From assembly GCA_036381835.1 (NCBI GenBank), contig DASVCA010000223.1, positions 1-14,162 of the forward strand: DNA of 14,162 nucleotides, read 5' to 3'. The notes below the pieces were generated by a model, which was given only the letters and a program-made list of their open reading frames with translations, did not search any database and was not told where the DNA came from. Shown piece by piece: positions 1 through 7,799 of the stretch. A program made the position numbers and the translations under genes. Source of the DNA: DASULK01 sp036381835 (GTDB taxonomy: Bacteria; Actinomycetota; Actinomycetes; Mycobacteriales; Micromonosporaceae). Within the stretch, counting starts at the first letter, position 1, and every line of letters starts with the position of its first letter.

Positions 1-1064
1 GCCGCCTGCACCAGGAGGACGCGAGCCTTGCGGTCGGCCTTCAGATCGACCCGTGCGGTGAACCGCTCGCCCTGCAGGAACGGCAGCACGTAGTAGCCAT
101 GCACGCGTTGCGGCGCGGGCACGTAGATCTCGATCCGGTAGGCGAACCCGAACAACCGCTCGGTCCGGGCCCGTCTCCAGATCAACGGGTCGAACGGGCT
201 GATGAGGCGGTTGCCGCCCACCCGACGCGGCAACCGCGCCTCTGCGTGCAGATAGGCGGGCTGCCGCCAACCCGGCACCCGTACGGGGAGCAGCTCGCCG
301 GCCTCGACCAGTTCGGCGATGGCGAGGCGGGCCCCGGCGACCGGGATACGGAAGTAGTCGCGCAGATCCGCGTCGGTGGCCACCCCGAGAGCCCGGGCGG
401 CGATGGAGACCAGTGTCCGGTGGGCCTGCGCGGTGGGGGGCCTGGGCACGTCCAGCACCGTGGCCGGCAGCACCCGCTCCGTCAGGTCGTACGCCCGGGC
501 GAACGCACCGGTCCGATGCGCGGTGGTCACTTCACCCGCCCAGAACAGGAACTCCAGCGCCTTCTTGACCGCCGACCAGTTCCATCCCCAGTTCCCGGTG
601 TCGCGGGGCGCGTCGTGCTCGATCTGCGCCGCGGTCAACGGGCCGTTGGCGCGGACCTCGTCACGCACCCAGCCGATGAGATGCGGCTGCTCGGCGGCGA
701 CGCGTCGCACGCTGCCCCACGCCTTCTCCCGGGCCTCGGCCATGCGCCACCGCAGATGGGGGTGCAGCTCCACCGGGAGCAGCGAGGCCTCGTGCCCCCA
801 GTACTCGAACAGCTCCCGAGGACGGTGGTAGGCCGCCCGGTCCAACAGCGCCGTCGGGTACGGACCGAGCCGACTGTAGACCGGCAGGTAATGCGCCCGC
901 TGCAGCACGTTCACCGAGTCGATTTGCAGTAGTCCGATCCGGCCGAGCACGCGACGCAGATGCCGTGGATTCGGCGCACCGGCCGGAGGCGGGTCGGCGA
1001 AGCCTTGTGCGGCGAGCGCGATCCGGCGCGCCTGGGCGAGGGACAACGACTCCGGTGCGGTCAC
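1..1064 (-). CDS. YcaQ/AlkX-type winged-helix DNA glycosylase, 3' end outside window
   Basis: This is an HTH_42 (YcaQ/AlkZ superfamily) protein, missing its C-terminus at the left edge; about 354 codons are visible. Family members are DNA glycosylases that remove bulky alkylated bases or unhook interstrand crosslinks. The N-terminal part reads LLQIDSVNVLQRAHYLP, placing a Q-I-D triplet at about residues 47-49. To my knowledge a Q-x-D catalytic motif marks the AlkX/YcaQ branch, and Q-x-Q marks AlkZ. Further family landmarks are FEYWGHEASLLP near residue 90, NWGWNWSAVKKALEFLF, and a late SPFDPLIWRRARTERLFGF followed by HGYYVLPFL. I chose GTG at 1064 because a TAGGGT hexamer ends 8 nt upstream; an in-frame GTG at 1070 is the alternative. 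It lies 60 bp downstream of the GT87 gene on the same strand, so co-transcription is possible. The family call is secure. The substrate is inferred from the family. Confidence 0.92.
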   Translation of the reverse strand, partial: MTAPESLSLAQARRIALAAQGFADPPPAGAPNPRHLRRVLGRIGLLQIDSVNVLQRAHYLPVYSRLGPYPTALLDRAAYHRPRELFEYWGHEASLLPVELHPHLRWRMAEAREKAWGSVRRVAAEQPHLIGWVRDEVRANGPLTAAQIEHDAPRDTGNWGWNWSAVKKALEFLFWAGEVTTAHRTGAFARAYDLTERVLPATVLDVPRPPTAQAHRTLVSIAARALGVATDADLRDYFRIPVAGARLAIAELVEAGELLPVRVPGWRQPAYLHAEARLPRRVGGNRLISPFDPLIWRRARTERLFGFAYRIEIYVPAPQRVHGYYVLPFLQGERFTARVDLKADRKARVLLVQA

Positions 1065-1072
1065 GGGCACGC

Positions 1073-1078
1073 ACCCTA
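1073..1078 (-). promoter_or_regulatory. Candidate -10 (TAGGGT) for a leaderless ycaQ transcript
   Basis: The hexamer TAGGGT on the minus strand fits the actinobacterial -10 pattern TAnnnT. It ends 8 nt before the GTG at 1064, so transcription would start at or next to the start codon. No clear TTGAC-like -35 is visible. The AGGG inside it could instead act as a weak Shine-Dalgarno. The gene may also be read through from the upstream GT87 gene. Confidence 0.35.
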
Positions 1079-1124
1079 ATCGGTCGGTACGACAGCGCCG
1101 GCAGCGAAAGCAGCGGGGTGCGAC

Positions 1125-2330
1125 CTAGCGAAGGCGGACCAGCTCCCGCCGTCCGGGCACGGCCGCACGCTTCGCCTCGACCGCGGTCCGGACCGGTACG
1201 GCCAGCAGCAGCGCCACGGACACCAGAAGGTAGGCGTTGCTGCCGAGAAAGCCGGTCAGCCCGCTGAAGTCGTGCTCCCAGAGCCAGACGATCCGGCTGC
1301 TGAGCCCGACGTACGCCAGACAGGCCAAGCCCAACCGGATGCGGCGCCGGCGGCTGGCGACGGGGGCCCGGAACGCATGGTCGACCACCAGCACCAGCGC
1401 CGGGATCAGCCAGACCAGATGATGCACCCAGGTCACCGGGCTGAGCAGACACATCGCCACCCCGGTGAGGGCCAGTCCGGCGGTCTCGTCGCGGGCAGCG
1501 GCGGCGGCCCGGACCCGCCACACCCAGACCGCCCCCACCACCGCGACCAGGGGCAGCCACCACAGCTCCGGTTGCGCCGGGGCGAGTCGGGCCACCATGC
1601 CCCGCAGGGACTGGTTGGAGACGAACTCCAGCTCTCCCACCCGGTCGGTGTTCCACAGCGCCACCAACCAGAACTCGCGGGACGTGTGCGGCACGAGCGC
1701 CGCGGCCCACAGCCCGGCCCCGGCGACCGTGGCGCCGGCGGCCAGCGCCGCCCGCCATCGACCGGTGACCAGCAGGTAGGCGATGAAGATGCCCGGGGTG
1801 AGCTTGACCGCGGTGGCCAACCCGATGCCCACCCCGCCCCACCTGCTGCCCCGGGCGACCGGCCAGAGCAGGTCACCGGCCACCACGAGCAGCAGGAACA
1901 TGTTGATCTGACCGAAGTCGACCGTCTCCGTCAGCGGCTCGAACGCGGCGGCGAGCAGCAACGCGATCGCGAGCACGAACCAGCGCGGCCAGCCCATCCG
2001 GCCGCAGATCGGAGCGACCAGCCACCGCAGCAGCAGGCCGATCGCCGCCGCCGTCGCCGCCAGGTACGCCACCACGACCACCGGCCACGGCAGGTACGCC
2101 AGGGGCAGCATCAGCACGGCCGCGAACGGCGGATAGGTGAAGCCGTACCGGGTGTCGCGTTTCAGCCAGTCGTAGAGCACCCCGCCGTCGCGCACCCAGT
2201 GGCGCATCGCGCCGTAGTAGATCTCCAGGTCGAAGAAGCCGTGCCCGGCGGCGGCCACCGAGAGGAACGCGGTCACCGCGCCCGCGAGCCCGACCACGAC
2301 GAGGATCCGAACCCGCCCGGCGACACCCAT
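1125..2330 (-). CDS. GT87-family (DUF2029) polytopic mannosyltransferase-like protein
   Basis: This is a polytopic membrane protein of 401 aa with roughly ten or more hydrophobic segments. It starts with one basic N-terminal stretch and a first TM at about residues 9-27. The first extracytoplasmic loop carries GFFDLEIYYGAMRHW, with an acidic residue at D34 in the place where PimE-type enzymes keep their catalytic Asp. Other family signs are YGFTYPPFAAVLMLPLAYLP, the loop Asp-Phe-Gly-Gln-Ile-Asn, AVKLTPGIF, FVSNQSLRG and SPVTWVHHLVWLIP. Known members transfer mannose or arabinose from polyprenyl phosphate to envelope glycolipids on the outer face of the membrane; the acceptor here cannot be read. 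AGGGGA at 2341-2346 supports ATG 2330 (10-nt gap) or GTG 2336 (4-nt gap). A start further upstream at 2426 is unlikely, because it would run across the divergent GNAT gene. Confidence 0.88.
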   Translation of the reverse strand: MGVAGRVRILVVVGLAGAVTAFLSVAAAGHGFFDLEIYYGAMRHWVRDGGVLYDWLKRDTRYGFTYPPFAAVLMLPLAYLPWPVVVVAYLAATAAAIGLLLRWLVAPICGRMGWPRWFVLAIALLLAAAFEPLTETVDFGQINMFLLLVVAGDLLWPVARGSRWGGVGIGLATAVKLTPGIFIAYLLVTGRWRAALAAGATVAGAGLWAAALVPHTSREFWLVALWNTDRVGELEFVSNQSLRGMVARLAPAQPELWWLPLVAVVGAVWVWRVRAAAAARDETAGLALTGVAMCLLSPVTWVHHLVWLIPALVLVVDHAFRAPVASRRRRIRLGLACLAYVGLSSRIVWLWEHDFSGLTGFLGSNAYLLVSVALLLAVPVRTAVEAKRAAVPGRRELVRLR

Positions 2331-2355
2331 CGGCACGGCTTCCCCTCTCGATCCG

Positions 2356-2361
2356 TAGGCT
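2356..2361 (+). promoter_or_regulatory. Candidate -10 (TAGGCT) for a leaderless GNAT transcript
   Basis: TAGGCT fits TAnnnT and is followed by exactly 6 nt and then the ATG at 2368, which would put the transcription start on the A of ATG. No good -35 is visible. The whole divergent gap to the GT87 start is only 37 bp, so this promoter overlaps the ribosome-binding region of GT87 on the other strand. Confidence 0.45.
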
Positions 2362-2367
2362 GGACGC

Positions 2368-2943
2368 ATGGCTCTCGGGTACGTCCGCCCGGCGCGTCCG
2401 GAGGACGCCGCCGAGATCGCGCGCATCCAGCTGCTGACCTGGCAGGTCGCCTACCGTCGGATACTGCCACGGCACGTGCTCGACCAGTTGGACATCGACT
2501 GGGTCACCGGGCGCTGGTCGGAGGCGATCACCGCTGCGCCCTCCGAGCAGCATCGGGTCCTGGTCGCGGTGGAGCAGGGCGAGCGGTCGCATCTGGTGGG
2601 GTTCGCGGCGTCCGGCCCGGCCGACGAGCACGCCCTCGCCCCCGGCGAACCGGCCGAGCACCTCGCCGGGGTGGCCGCCGTGACCGACCTGTTGGTCGAG
2701 CCGCGCTGGGGTCGGCGGGGGCACGGCAGTCGCCTGCTCGCCGCCTGCGTCGAGCTGTGGCGCTCCGACGGCTTCACCGCGGCGATCGCCTGGGCGTTCG
2801 ACGGTGACGAAGCGACCCGCAAGTTCCTCACGTCCGCGGGCTGGGAGCCCGACGGGGCGGCCCGTGCCCTGGACGTGGACGACATGCTGGTGCCCCAGTT
2901 CCGCCTGCACGTCTCGCTCGCAACCAGCGAGGAGCCCGAATGA
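2368..2943 (+). CDS. GNAT-family N-acetyltransferase
   Basis: This is a 191-aa protein with the GNAT fold order. Strand one (GYVRPARPEDAAEIARIQ) leads to helix 1 with the common W-x-x-AY motif (TWQVAYR, residues 24-30). Central strands (VLVAVEQ, LVGFAA) follow, then motif A VTDLLVEPRWGRRGHGSRLL with Gly118 and Gly120 in the acetyl-CoA pyrophosphate loop. Near the C-terminus is the usual ATRKFLTSAGWEPDG block, in which an F/Y-x-x-x-G-W/F element closes many GNAT domains. The acceptor substrate cannot be deduced. The Glu/Pro-rich segment at residues 85-100 looks like an insertion loop. It is the only plus-strand gene: divergent from GT87 (37-bp gap) and convergent with dapB (31-bp gap filled by a hairpin). 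There is no convincing Shine-Dalgarno; see the leaderless candidate just upstream. Confidence 0.9.
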   Translation: MALGYVRPARPEDAAEIARIQLLTWQVAYRRILPRHVLDQLDIDWVTGRWSEAITAAPSEQHRVLVAVEQGERSHLVGFAASGPADEHALAPGEPAEHLAGVAAVTDLLVEPRWGRRGHGSRLLAACVELWRSDGFTAAIAWAFDGDEATRKFLTSAGWEPDGAARALDVDDMLVPQFRLHVSLATSEEPE

Positions 2944-2976
2944 GCCGGCGGGGCGGTCTCGGCCCGGTCGCCGGTT
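2943..2976. terminator. Hairpin between convergent GNAT and dapB genes
   Basis: Arms CCGGCG (2945-2950) and CGCCGG (2969-2974) pair perfectly. They extend outward by a G-U and an A-U pair and enclose a second stem, GGGC/GCCC, around a short loop. The element fills the 31-bp gap between two facing stop codons. There is no long T-run, which is usual for GC-rich actinomycetes. Symmetry means it could work from both sides. Confidence 0.5.
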
Positions 2977-3733
2977 AATCGAGCAGCGCGTCGAGGCCGA
3001 GGGTGAGGCCGGGACGGTGCAGCACGGACCGGATGGCCAGCAGCACGCCGGGCATGAACGCCGACCGGTCCAACGAGTCGTGTCGAATGGTCAACGTCTC
3101 CCCCGTCCCGCCGAGCAGTACCTCCTGGTGGGCGACCAGGCCCGCGGCCCGTACCGAGTGCACCCGCACGCCGTCGATGTCCGCGCCGCGTGCGCCCGCC
3201 AGCTCGTCCCGGGTGGCGTCGGGCATGGCCGGCAGCCCGGCGGCGGCGCGCGCTTCGGCGACGAGCCGGGCCGTGTGGGCGGCGGTTCCGCTCGGTGCGT
3301 CGAGCTTTCGCGGATGATGCTGCTCGATGATCTCGACGGATTCGAAGTACCGGGCGGCGCGCGCGGCGAACTGCATCATCAGCACCGCGCCGATGGCGAA
3401 GTTGGGGGCGATGACCACCCCCACCCCGGGCTTGTGTGACAGCCAGGTCCGCACCTGCGCCAAACGTTGCGCGGTGAACCCGGTCGTGCCGACCACGACG
3501 TTGATGCCCTGGCCGACGCACCAGTGCAGGTTGTCCATCACCGCGTCCGGGGTCGTGAAGTCGACCACCACCTCGGCGCCGGCGTCGGCGGCGTTGAAGA
3601 GCAAATCCCCCTGGTCGATCATGGCGACCAGTTCCATGTCGTCTGCGGCATCGACTGCCTTGCACACCTCGGTGCCCATGCGGCCGCGCGCGCCCAGCAC
3701 CCCCACCCGGATCGGCTCACGGTTGTCGGTCAC
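2975..3733 (-). CDS. dapB: 4-hydroxy-tetrahydrodipicolinate reductase (DapB)
   Basis: Cytoplasmic reductase that makes tetrahydrodipicolinate with NAD(P)H in the lysine and meso-diaminopimelate pathway, so it feeds peptidoglycan synthesis. The 252-aa length is typical of actinobacterial DapB. The Rossmann nucleotide loop VGVLGARGRMG is at residues 10-20. DFTTPDAV (58-65) and GTTGF (82-86) line the cofactor pocket, and APNFAIG is present. The catalytic and substrate block QHHPRKLDAPSGTA (138-151) holds the His pair, Lys143 and the DAPSGTA signature. The start is GTG at 3733. A TAGGTT hexamer ends 6 nt before it and no other Shine-Dalgarno is evident, so the message may be leaderless. It is separated from the upstream M16 gene by 62 bp containing two inverted repeats, which suggests its own promoter. 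Confidence 0.97.
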   Translation of the reverse strand: MTDNREPIRVGVLGARGRMGTEVCKAVDAADDMELVAMIDQGDLLFNAADAGAEVVVDFTTPDAVMDNLHWCVGQGINVVVGTTGFTAQRLAQVRTWLSHKPGVGVVIAPNFAIGAVLMMQFAARAARYFESVEIIEQHHPRKLDAPSGTAAHTARLVAEARAAAGLPAMPDATRDELAGARGADIDGVRVHSVRAAGLVAHQEVLLGGTGETLTIRHDSLDRSAFMPGVLLAIRSVLHRPGLTLGLDALLD

Positions 3734-3739
3734 GGCACA

Positions 3740-3745
3740 AACCTA
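3740..3745 (-). promoter_or_regulatory. Candidate -10 (TAGGTT) for a leaderless dapB transcript
   Basis: TAGGTT on the minus strand is followed by 6 nt and the GTG start at 3733, the spacing expected when transcription begins on the first base of the start codon. A clear -35 is not visible. The AGG could alternatively serve as a weak Shine-Dalgarno about 8 nt from the GTG. Confidence 0.45.
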
Positions 3746-3748
3746 TCG

Positions 3749-3795
3749 CCCGGCCGAACCGGGTGCCGTTCGAGGCCGCCGATCCCGATCGGCGG
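3749..3795 (-). terminator. Double inverted repeat after the M16 peptidase gene
   Basis: A 20-bp palindrome at 3776-3795 (9-bp arms CCGCCGATC and GATCGGCGG, 2-nt centre) abuts the M16 stop codon at 3796-3798. A smaller hairpin, CCCGG-N5-CCGGG, follows at 3749-3763. Together they most likely end the rpsO-pnp-M16 transcript just before the dapB promoter. No T-tract is present. Confidence 0.5.
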
Positions 3796-5187
3796 TCAGC
3801 CGGCGGCGGATGCGAAGTCGTCCGGGGCGAACGGGCCGACCACCGCCAGCGACATGGGGCGGGCGAGCAGGTCCGCGGCCAACGCGTTGACCTCGTCCAG
3901 GGTGACCGCGTCGACTCGGGCGAGCAGATCGTCGACCGGGGGCAGATCGCCGTAGAGCAGCTCGCCCTTGGCCAGCCGACTCATCCGAGAGCCGGTGTCC
4001 TCCAGCCCGAGCACGTACGAGCCCTTGGCCATGCCCTTGCCGCGGGCGAGTTCAGCCTCGGTGACGCCGTGTCGCGCCACCTCGGCCAGCTCGGCCCGGA
4101 TCAACTCGAGCACCTCGTTGACCTTGCCGGGGGCGCAGCCGGCGTAGACGGCGAACAGGCCGCTGTCGGCGTACTGGGTGGCGTAGGAGTAGACCGAGTA
4201 GACCAGGCCGCGCCGCTCCCGGATCTCCTGGAACAACCGGCCGGACATGCCCCCGCCGAGCACGTTGTTGAGCACGCCGAGCGCGAACCGCCGCTCGTCG
4301 AGACGGTGGATGCCGGGACAGCCCAGCACGAGGTGCGCCTGCTCGCTGTCCTTGTGCCGCACGAGGGTGCGGGCCGGCCGGGTACGGACCGGCGGGGTGG
4401 AGACGCGCCGTGGTTGCGGCTCGGCGGGCGCGGTGTCCAGCGGAGTGCCGCGCAGCACCCGGCGGACCTGCCGCACGACGGCCTCGTGGTCGAGATTGCC
4501 GGCCGCGGTCACCACGATCGACGGCGGAAGATAGCGATGCCGGTAGAAGTCGTGGATTTGTCGGCGGCTCATCGCCGAGATGGTCTCGGTGGTGCCGGAG
4601 ATCGGCCGGCCGAGCGGGTGCGCTCCGTACACGGCGCGGGCGAACAGGTCGTGCACCTCGTCCGCCGGTTCGTCGTCGTGCATCGCGATCTCTTCGAGGA
4701 TCACGCCACGCTCGGTCTCCACGTCCGCCGGGTCGAGCACCGAGTCGGCGACCAGGTCGCAGGTGACGTCGATGGCCAACGGCAGGTCGTCGTCGAGCAC
4801 CCGCGCGTAGAAGCAGGTGTACTCCTTGGCGGTGAAGGCGTTCGTCTCGCCGCCCACCGCCTCGATCGCGGCCGAGATGGCCAGGGCGCTGCGTTTCTGC
4901 GTGCCCTTGAACAGCAGGTGCTCCAGAAAGTGGGAGACGCCGGCCTGTGGCCCGGTCTCGTCTCGCGAGCCGACCGCCACCCAGACGCCGAACGACACGC
5001 TGCGCATCGCCGGGATCGCCTCGGTAAGCACACGCAGCCCGCTGGGCAGCACCGTCCGACGCACGGTGCCGCCCAGCGAGTCGGCCGCGGGAGCGCGGGT
5101 GCCGGCACGGACGGGATCGCCGGCCGCGCGCGGTCGCTGGTACGGGAGCGTTTTGGCTTGACTCGTCCGACTCAACGACTGGTCCAC
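3796..5187 (-). CDS. M16 family zinc metallopeptidase (PepR/processing-peptidase-like)
   Basis: This is a 463-aa, single-chain M16B-type peptidase. The inverted zinc motif HFLEH is at residues 86-90, inside GVSHFLEHLLFKGT, and the third ligand is a Glu about 75 residues later in ERGVILEEIAMHDDE (165/166). GGETNAFTAKEYTCFYA (113-129) is the usual strand next to the active site. The C-terminal half domain keeps GGGMSGRLFQEIRERRGLVYSVYS, where an Arg/Tyr pair contacts substrate in relatives. No signal peptide is seen, so a cytoplasmic role is likely. Adjacency to pnp, 38 bp upstream, is widely conserved in Gram-positive bacteria, but the physiological substrate is not settled. The GTG start at 5187 has no visible Shine-Dalgarno; no better in-frame start lies upstream. 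Residues 1-40 look like a variable leader. Confidence 0.93.
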   Translation of the reverse strand: MDQSLSRTSQAKTLPYQRPRAAGDPVRAGTRAPAADSLGGTVRRTVLPSGLRVLTEAIPAMRSVSFGVWVAVGSRDETGPQAGVSHFLEHLLFKGTQKRSALAISAAIEAVGGETNAFTAKEYTCFYARVLDDDLPLAIDVTCDLVADSVLDPADVETERGVILEEIAMHDDEPADEVHDLFARAVYGAHPLGRPISGTTETISAMSRRQIHDFYRHRYLPPSIVVTAAGNLDHEAVVRQVRRVLRGTPLDTAPAEPQPRRVSTPPVRTRPARTLVRHKDSEQAHLVLGCPGIHRLDERRFALGVLNNVLGGGMSGRLFQEIRERRGLVYSVYSYATQYADSGLFAVYAGCAPGKVNEVLELIRAELAEVARHGVTEAELARGKGMAKGSYVLGLEDTGSRMSRLAKGELLYGDLPPVDDLLARVDAVTLDEVNALAADLLARPMSLAVVGPFAPDDFASAAG

Positions 5188-5225
5188 AACGACGGAGGGA
5201 TTCGGGGACGATGCGGTCCTAGAGG

Positions 5226-7577
5226 TCAGGTGTGCCGACGGCGACGCCGCCGTTCACCGCCGCCCTCACCGCCTTCGCGCCCCGGACCCCGCTCGGCTTC
5301 GCCTTCGGTGCGGCCGCGCGGTCCGCGTTCGCCGCGCTCCTGGGCCGGCCGGGTGGCGGTCGGCGCGGGCTCCGGCGCCGGCTCCGGCGCGGGTGCCCCC
5401 TCCGGCTTGACCTTGTCGAGGTAGATCTTGCCACGGGCGTCGATGTCGGCGATCTCCACCTCGATCTTGTCCCCGACGTTCAAATAGTCCTCGACTCGTT
5501 CGATGCGCTTGCCGTCGCCCACCTTCGAGATGTGCAGCAGGCCGTCGCGGCCGGGCAGCAACGACACGAATGCGCCGAACGGCGCGGTCTTCACCACCGT
5601 GCCGAGGAACTTGTCGCCGACCTTGGGCAGGGTGGGGTTCGCGATCGCGTTGATCCGCTCCACCGCGGCCTCGGCGGCCGGTCCGTTGGTCGCGCCGACG
5701 TAGATGGTGCCGTCTTCCTCGACCGAGATCTCGGCGCCGGTCTCCTCCTGGATGGCGTTGATGGTCTGGCCCTTCGGACCGATCAGCGCACCGATCTTGT
5801 CGACCGGAATCCTGACCGTGGTGACCCGCGGCGCGTGGTCGGAGATGGGCGCGGGTTGCGAGATGGCCGCCTCCATCACGTCGAGGATCGTCTGCCGGGC
5901 CTCGTGCGCCTGCTTGAGCGCGGTGGCCAGCACCTCGGAGGGAATGCCGTCGAGCTTCGTGTCCAGCTGCAGCACGGTCACGAAGTCCCGCGTGCCGGCG
6001 ACCTTGAAGTCCATGTCGCCGTACGCGTCCTCGGCGCCGAGAATGTCGGTCAGGGTCACGTACCGCGCCTCACCGTCGACCTCGTCGGAGATCAGCCCCA
6101 TGGCGATGCCTGCCACCGGGGCCTTGAGCGGTACGCCGGCCGACAGCAGCGACAGCGTGGAGGCGCACACCGAACCCATGCTCGTCGAGCCGTTGGAGCC
6201 GATCGCTTCGGACACCTGACGGATCGCGTACGGGAACTCCTCGCGCGATGGCAGCACCGGGATCAGCGCCCGCTCCGCGAGCGCCCCGTGCCCGATCTCA
6301 CGCCGCTTCGGCGCGCCGACCCGGCCGGTCTCACCCGTGGAGTACGGCGGGAAGTTGTAGTTGTGCATGTAGCGCTTGGTCTTCTCCGGTGAGAGCGTGT
6401 CCAGCGCCTGCTCCATGCGCAGCATGTTGAGGGTGGTGACGCCGAGGATCTGCGTCTCGCCGCGTTCGAAGATCGCCGAGCCGTGCACCCGGGGCAGTAC
6501 CTGCACCTCGGCGGTCAGCGGGCGGATGTCCCGCGGGCCCCGCCCGTCGATGCGGATCTTGTCGCGCAGCACCCGCGCCCGGACTTCGGACTTGGTCAGC
6601 GCCCGCAGCGCCGCGGCGATCTCCTTCTCCCGCCCCTCGAACTGCGGCCCGAGCTGGGCGAACGCCTTCTCCCGGATCCGGTCCAGGGCCGCCTCACGCT
6701 CGGCCTTGCCGGCGATCTTGAGCGCCTCGGCGACCTCCGAACGTACCGCCGCAGCCAACGCGTCGTACACGTCGTCCGCGTAGTCGAGGAAGATCGGGAA
6801 ATCGGCGACCGGCTTGGCAGCCACCTCGGCCAGTTCGCTCTGTGCCCGGCACAGCTCCCGGATGGCGGGCTTGGCGGCCTCCAGGCCTTCGGCCACCACC
6901 TCTTCGGTCGGCGGGGTGGCGCCGGCTGCGATCAACGCCATCGTGTGCTCGGTCGACTCAGCCTCGACCATCATGATCGCGACATCGCCGTCGGGCAGGA
7001 CCCGCCCGGCGACGACCATGTCGAAGGTCGCCCGGGACAGCTCGTCGTAGGTCGGGAACGCCACCCACTGGCCGTCGACGTGCGCCATCCGGGTCGCCCC
7101 GATGGGGCCGGAGAACGGCAGTCCCGACAGCTTCGTCGACATCGAGGCGGCGTTGATGGCGACCACGTCGTACGGGTGCTGCGGGTCGACCGCGAGCACC
7201 GTCTCGACGATCTGGACCTCGTTGCGCAGGCCCTTGACGAACGACGGGCGCAGCGGCCGGTCGATCAACCGGCAGGTGAGGATCGCCTCCTCGCTCGGTC
7301 GTCCCTCCCGGCGGAAGAACGATCCGGGGATGCGCCCCACCGAGTACATCCGCTCCTCAACGTCCACGGTGAGCGGGAAGAAGTCGAACTGCTCCCGGGG
7401 CTGCTTGCTCGCCGTGGTGGCGGACAACACCACGGTCTCCCCGAGCTGGGCGACCACCGAACCGGCGGCCTGGCGGGCGAGTCGCCCGGTGTGGAAGATG
7501 ATTTCCCGGGTGCCGAACGACCCGTTGTCGATGACGGCCTTGCTGTGACTGGTGCCGAGATTCAACTGCTCGGTCAT
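5226..7577 (-). CDS. pnp: Polyribonucleotide nucleotidyltransferase (PNPase / GpsI)
   Basis: This phosphorolytic 3'-5' exoribonuclease of RNA turnover is also called guanosine pentaphosphate synthetase I in actinomycetes. The 783 aa contain RNase PH domain 1 (with FFRREGRPSEEAILTCRLIDRP), an all-helical linker, RNase PH domain 2 with the phosphate-site SNGSTSMGSVC and the acidic DILGAEDAYGDMDFK, then a KH domain (about 585-648, GPKG loop) and an S1 domain (about 650-721). A low-complexity tail of about 60 residues follows: Glu-Pro-Ala-Pro repeats, then Arg/Gly/Glu-rich sequence ending with six Arg, His and Thr. I start at ATG 7577, not the in-frame GTG 7589. The AAGGAG Shine-Dalgarno (7589-7594) overlaps that GTG and lies 11 nt before the ATG. 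It is downstream of rpsO, as in most bacteria. Confidence 0.98.
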   Translation of the reverse strand: MTEQLNLGTSHSKAVIDNGSFGTREIIFHTGRLARQAAGSVVAQLGETVVLSATTASKQPREQFDFFPLTVDVEERMYSVGRIPGSFFRREGRPSEEAILTCRLIDRPLRPSFVKGLRNEVQIVETVLAVDPQHPYDVVAINAASMSTKLSGLPFSGPIGATRMAHVDGQWVAFPTYDELSRATFDMVVAGRVLPDGDVAIMMVEAESTEHTMALIAAGATPPTEEVVAEGLEAAKPAIRELCRAQSELAEVAAKPVADFPIFLDYADDVYDALAAAVRSEVAEALKIAGKAEREAALDRIREKAFAQLGPQFEGREKEIAAALRALTKSEVRARVLRDKIRIDGRGPRDIRPLTAEVQVLPRVHGSAIFERGETQILGVTTLNMLRMEQALDTLSPEKTKRYMHNYNFPPYSTGETGRVGAPKRREIGHGALAERALIPVLPSREEFPYAIRQVSEAIGSNGSTSMGSVCASTLSLLSAGVPLKAPVAGIAMGLISDEVDGEARYVTLTDILGAEDAYGDMDFKVAGTRDFVTVLQLDTKLDGIPSEVLATALKQAHEARQTILDVMEAAISQPAPISDHAPRVTTVRIPVDKIGALIGPKGQTINAIQEETGAEISVEEDGTIYVGATNGPAAEAAVERINAIANPTLPKVGDKFLGTVVKTAPFGAFVSLLPGRDGLLHISKVGDGKRIERVEDYLNVGDKIEVEIADIDARGKIYLDKVKPEGAPAPEPAPEPAPTATRPAQERGERGPRGRTEGEAERGPGREGGEGGGERRRRRRHT

Positions 7578-7588
7578 GTGCTGAGGCA

Positions 7589-7594
7589 CTCCTT
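7589..7594 (-). promoter_or_regulatory. Shine-Dalgarno AAGGAG that fixes the pnp start
   Basis: AAGGAG on the minus strand lies 11 nt before ATG 7577. It shares a base with the upstream in-frame GTG (7587-7589), which therefore cannot be served by it. This decides the pnp start. Confidence 0.75.
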
Positions 7595-7620
7595 GTGTTC
7601 CGGGGGGCTCGGTACGCCCG

Positions 7621-7722
7621 GCGCCAACCGCGTAGGGTGGCGCGCACCCGTGACTTGGGAGCTGTTCAGACGGCCGGTCTTCGATCGAAGCACCCGGGTT
7701 GCCGGAGCAGGCCGAACCCGGG
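7621..7722 (-). promoter_or_regulatory. Two inverted repeats in the pnp leader
   Basis: GCGCCA-N11-TGGCGC spans 7621-7643, 43 nt before the pnp start. CCCGGGTT-N14-AACCCGGG spans 7693-7722. Between them is the perfect 12-bp palindrome CTTCGATCGAAG (7679-7690). Hairpins in pnp leaders are known sites of RNase III and PNPase autoregulation in enteric bacteria and occur in the Streptomyces rpsO-pnp operon; a similar job here is an inference. I could not identify a convincing pnp promoter in this stretch. Confidence 0.45.
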
Positions 7723-7799
7723 GGCCACTACCGAGGACCGGTACGCCGACCGGCTCCCCGCCGGGTTGGTCGTCCTGGCCCCGTTATTCGAGAACGACG

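Noticed and set aside
3763..5424. Plus-strand open frame of 553 codons opposite the M16 peptidase gene, and similar long ones at 1272-2807 and 6483-7886
   Set aside because: These are antisense shadows of well-supported genes in high-GC DNA. The products are Arg/Gly/Pro/His-rich with no domain, and they run across gene borders.
7587..7589. GTG at 7589 as the pnp start
   Set aside because: It overlaps the Shine-Dalgarno AAGGAG itself. ATG 7577 has proper spacing and the family N-terminus.
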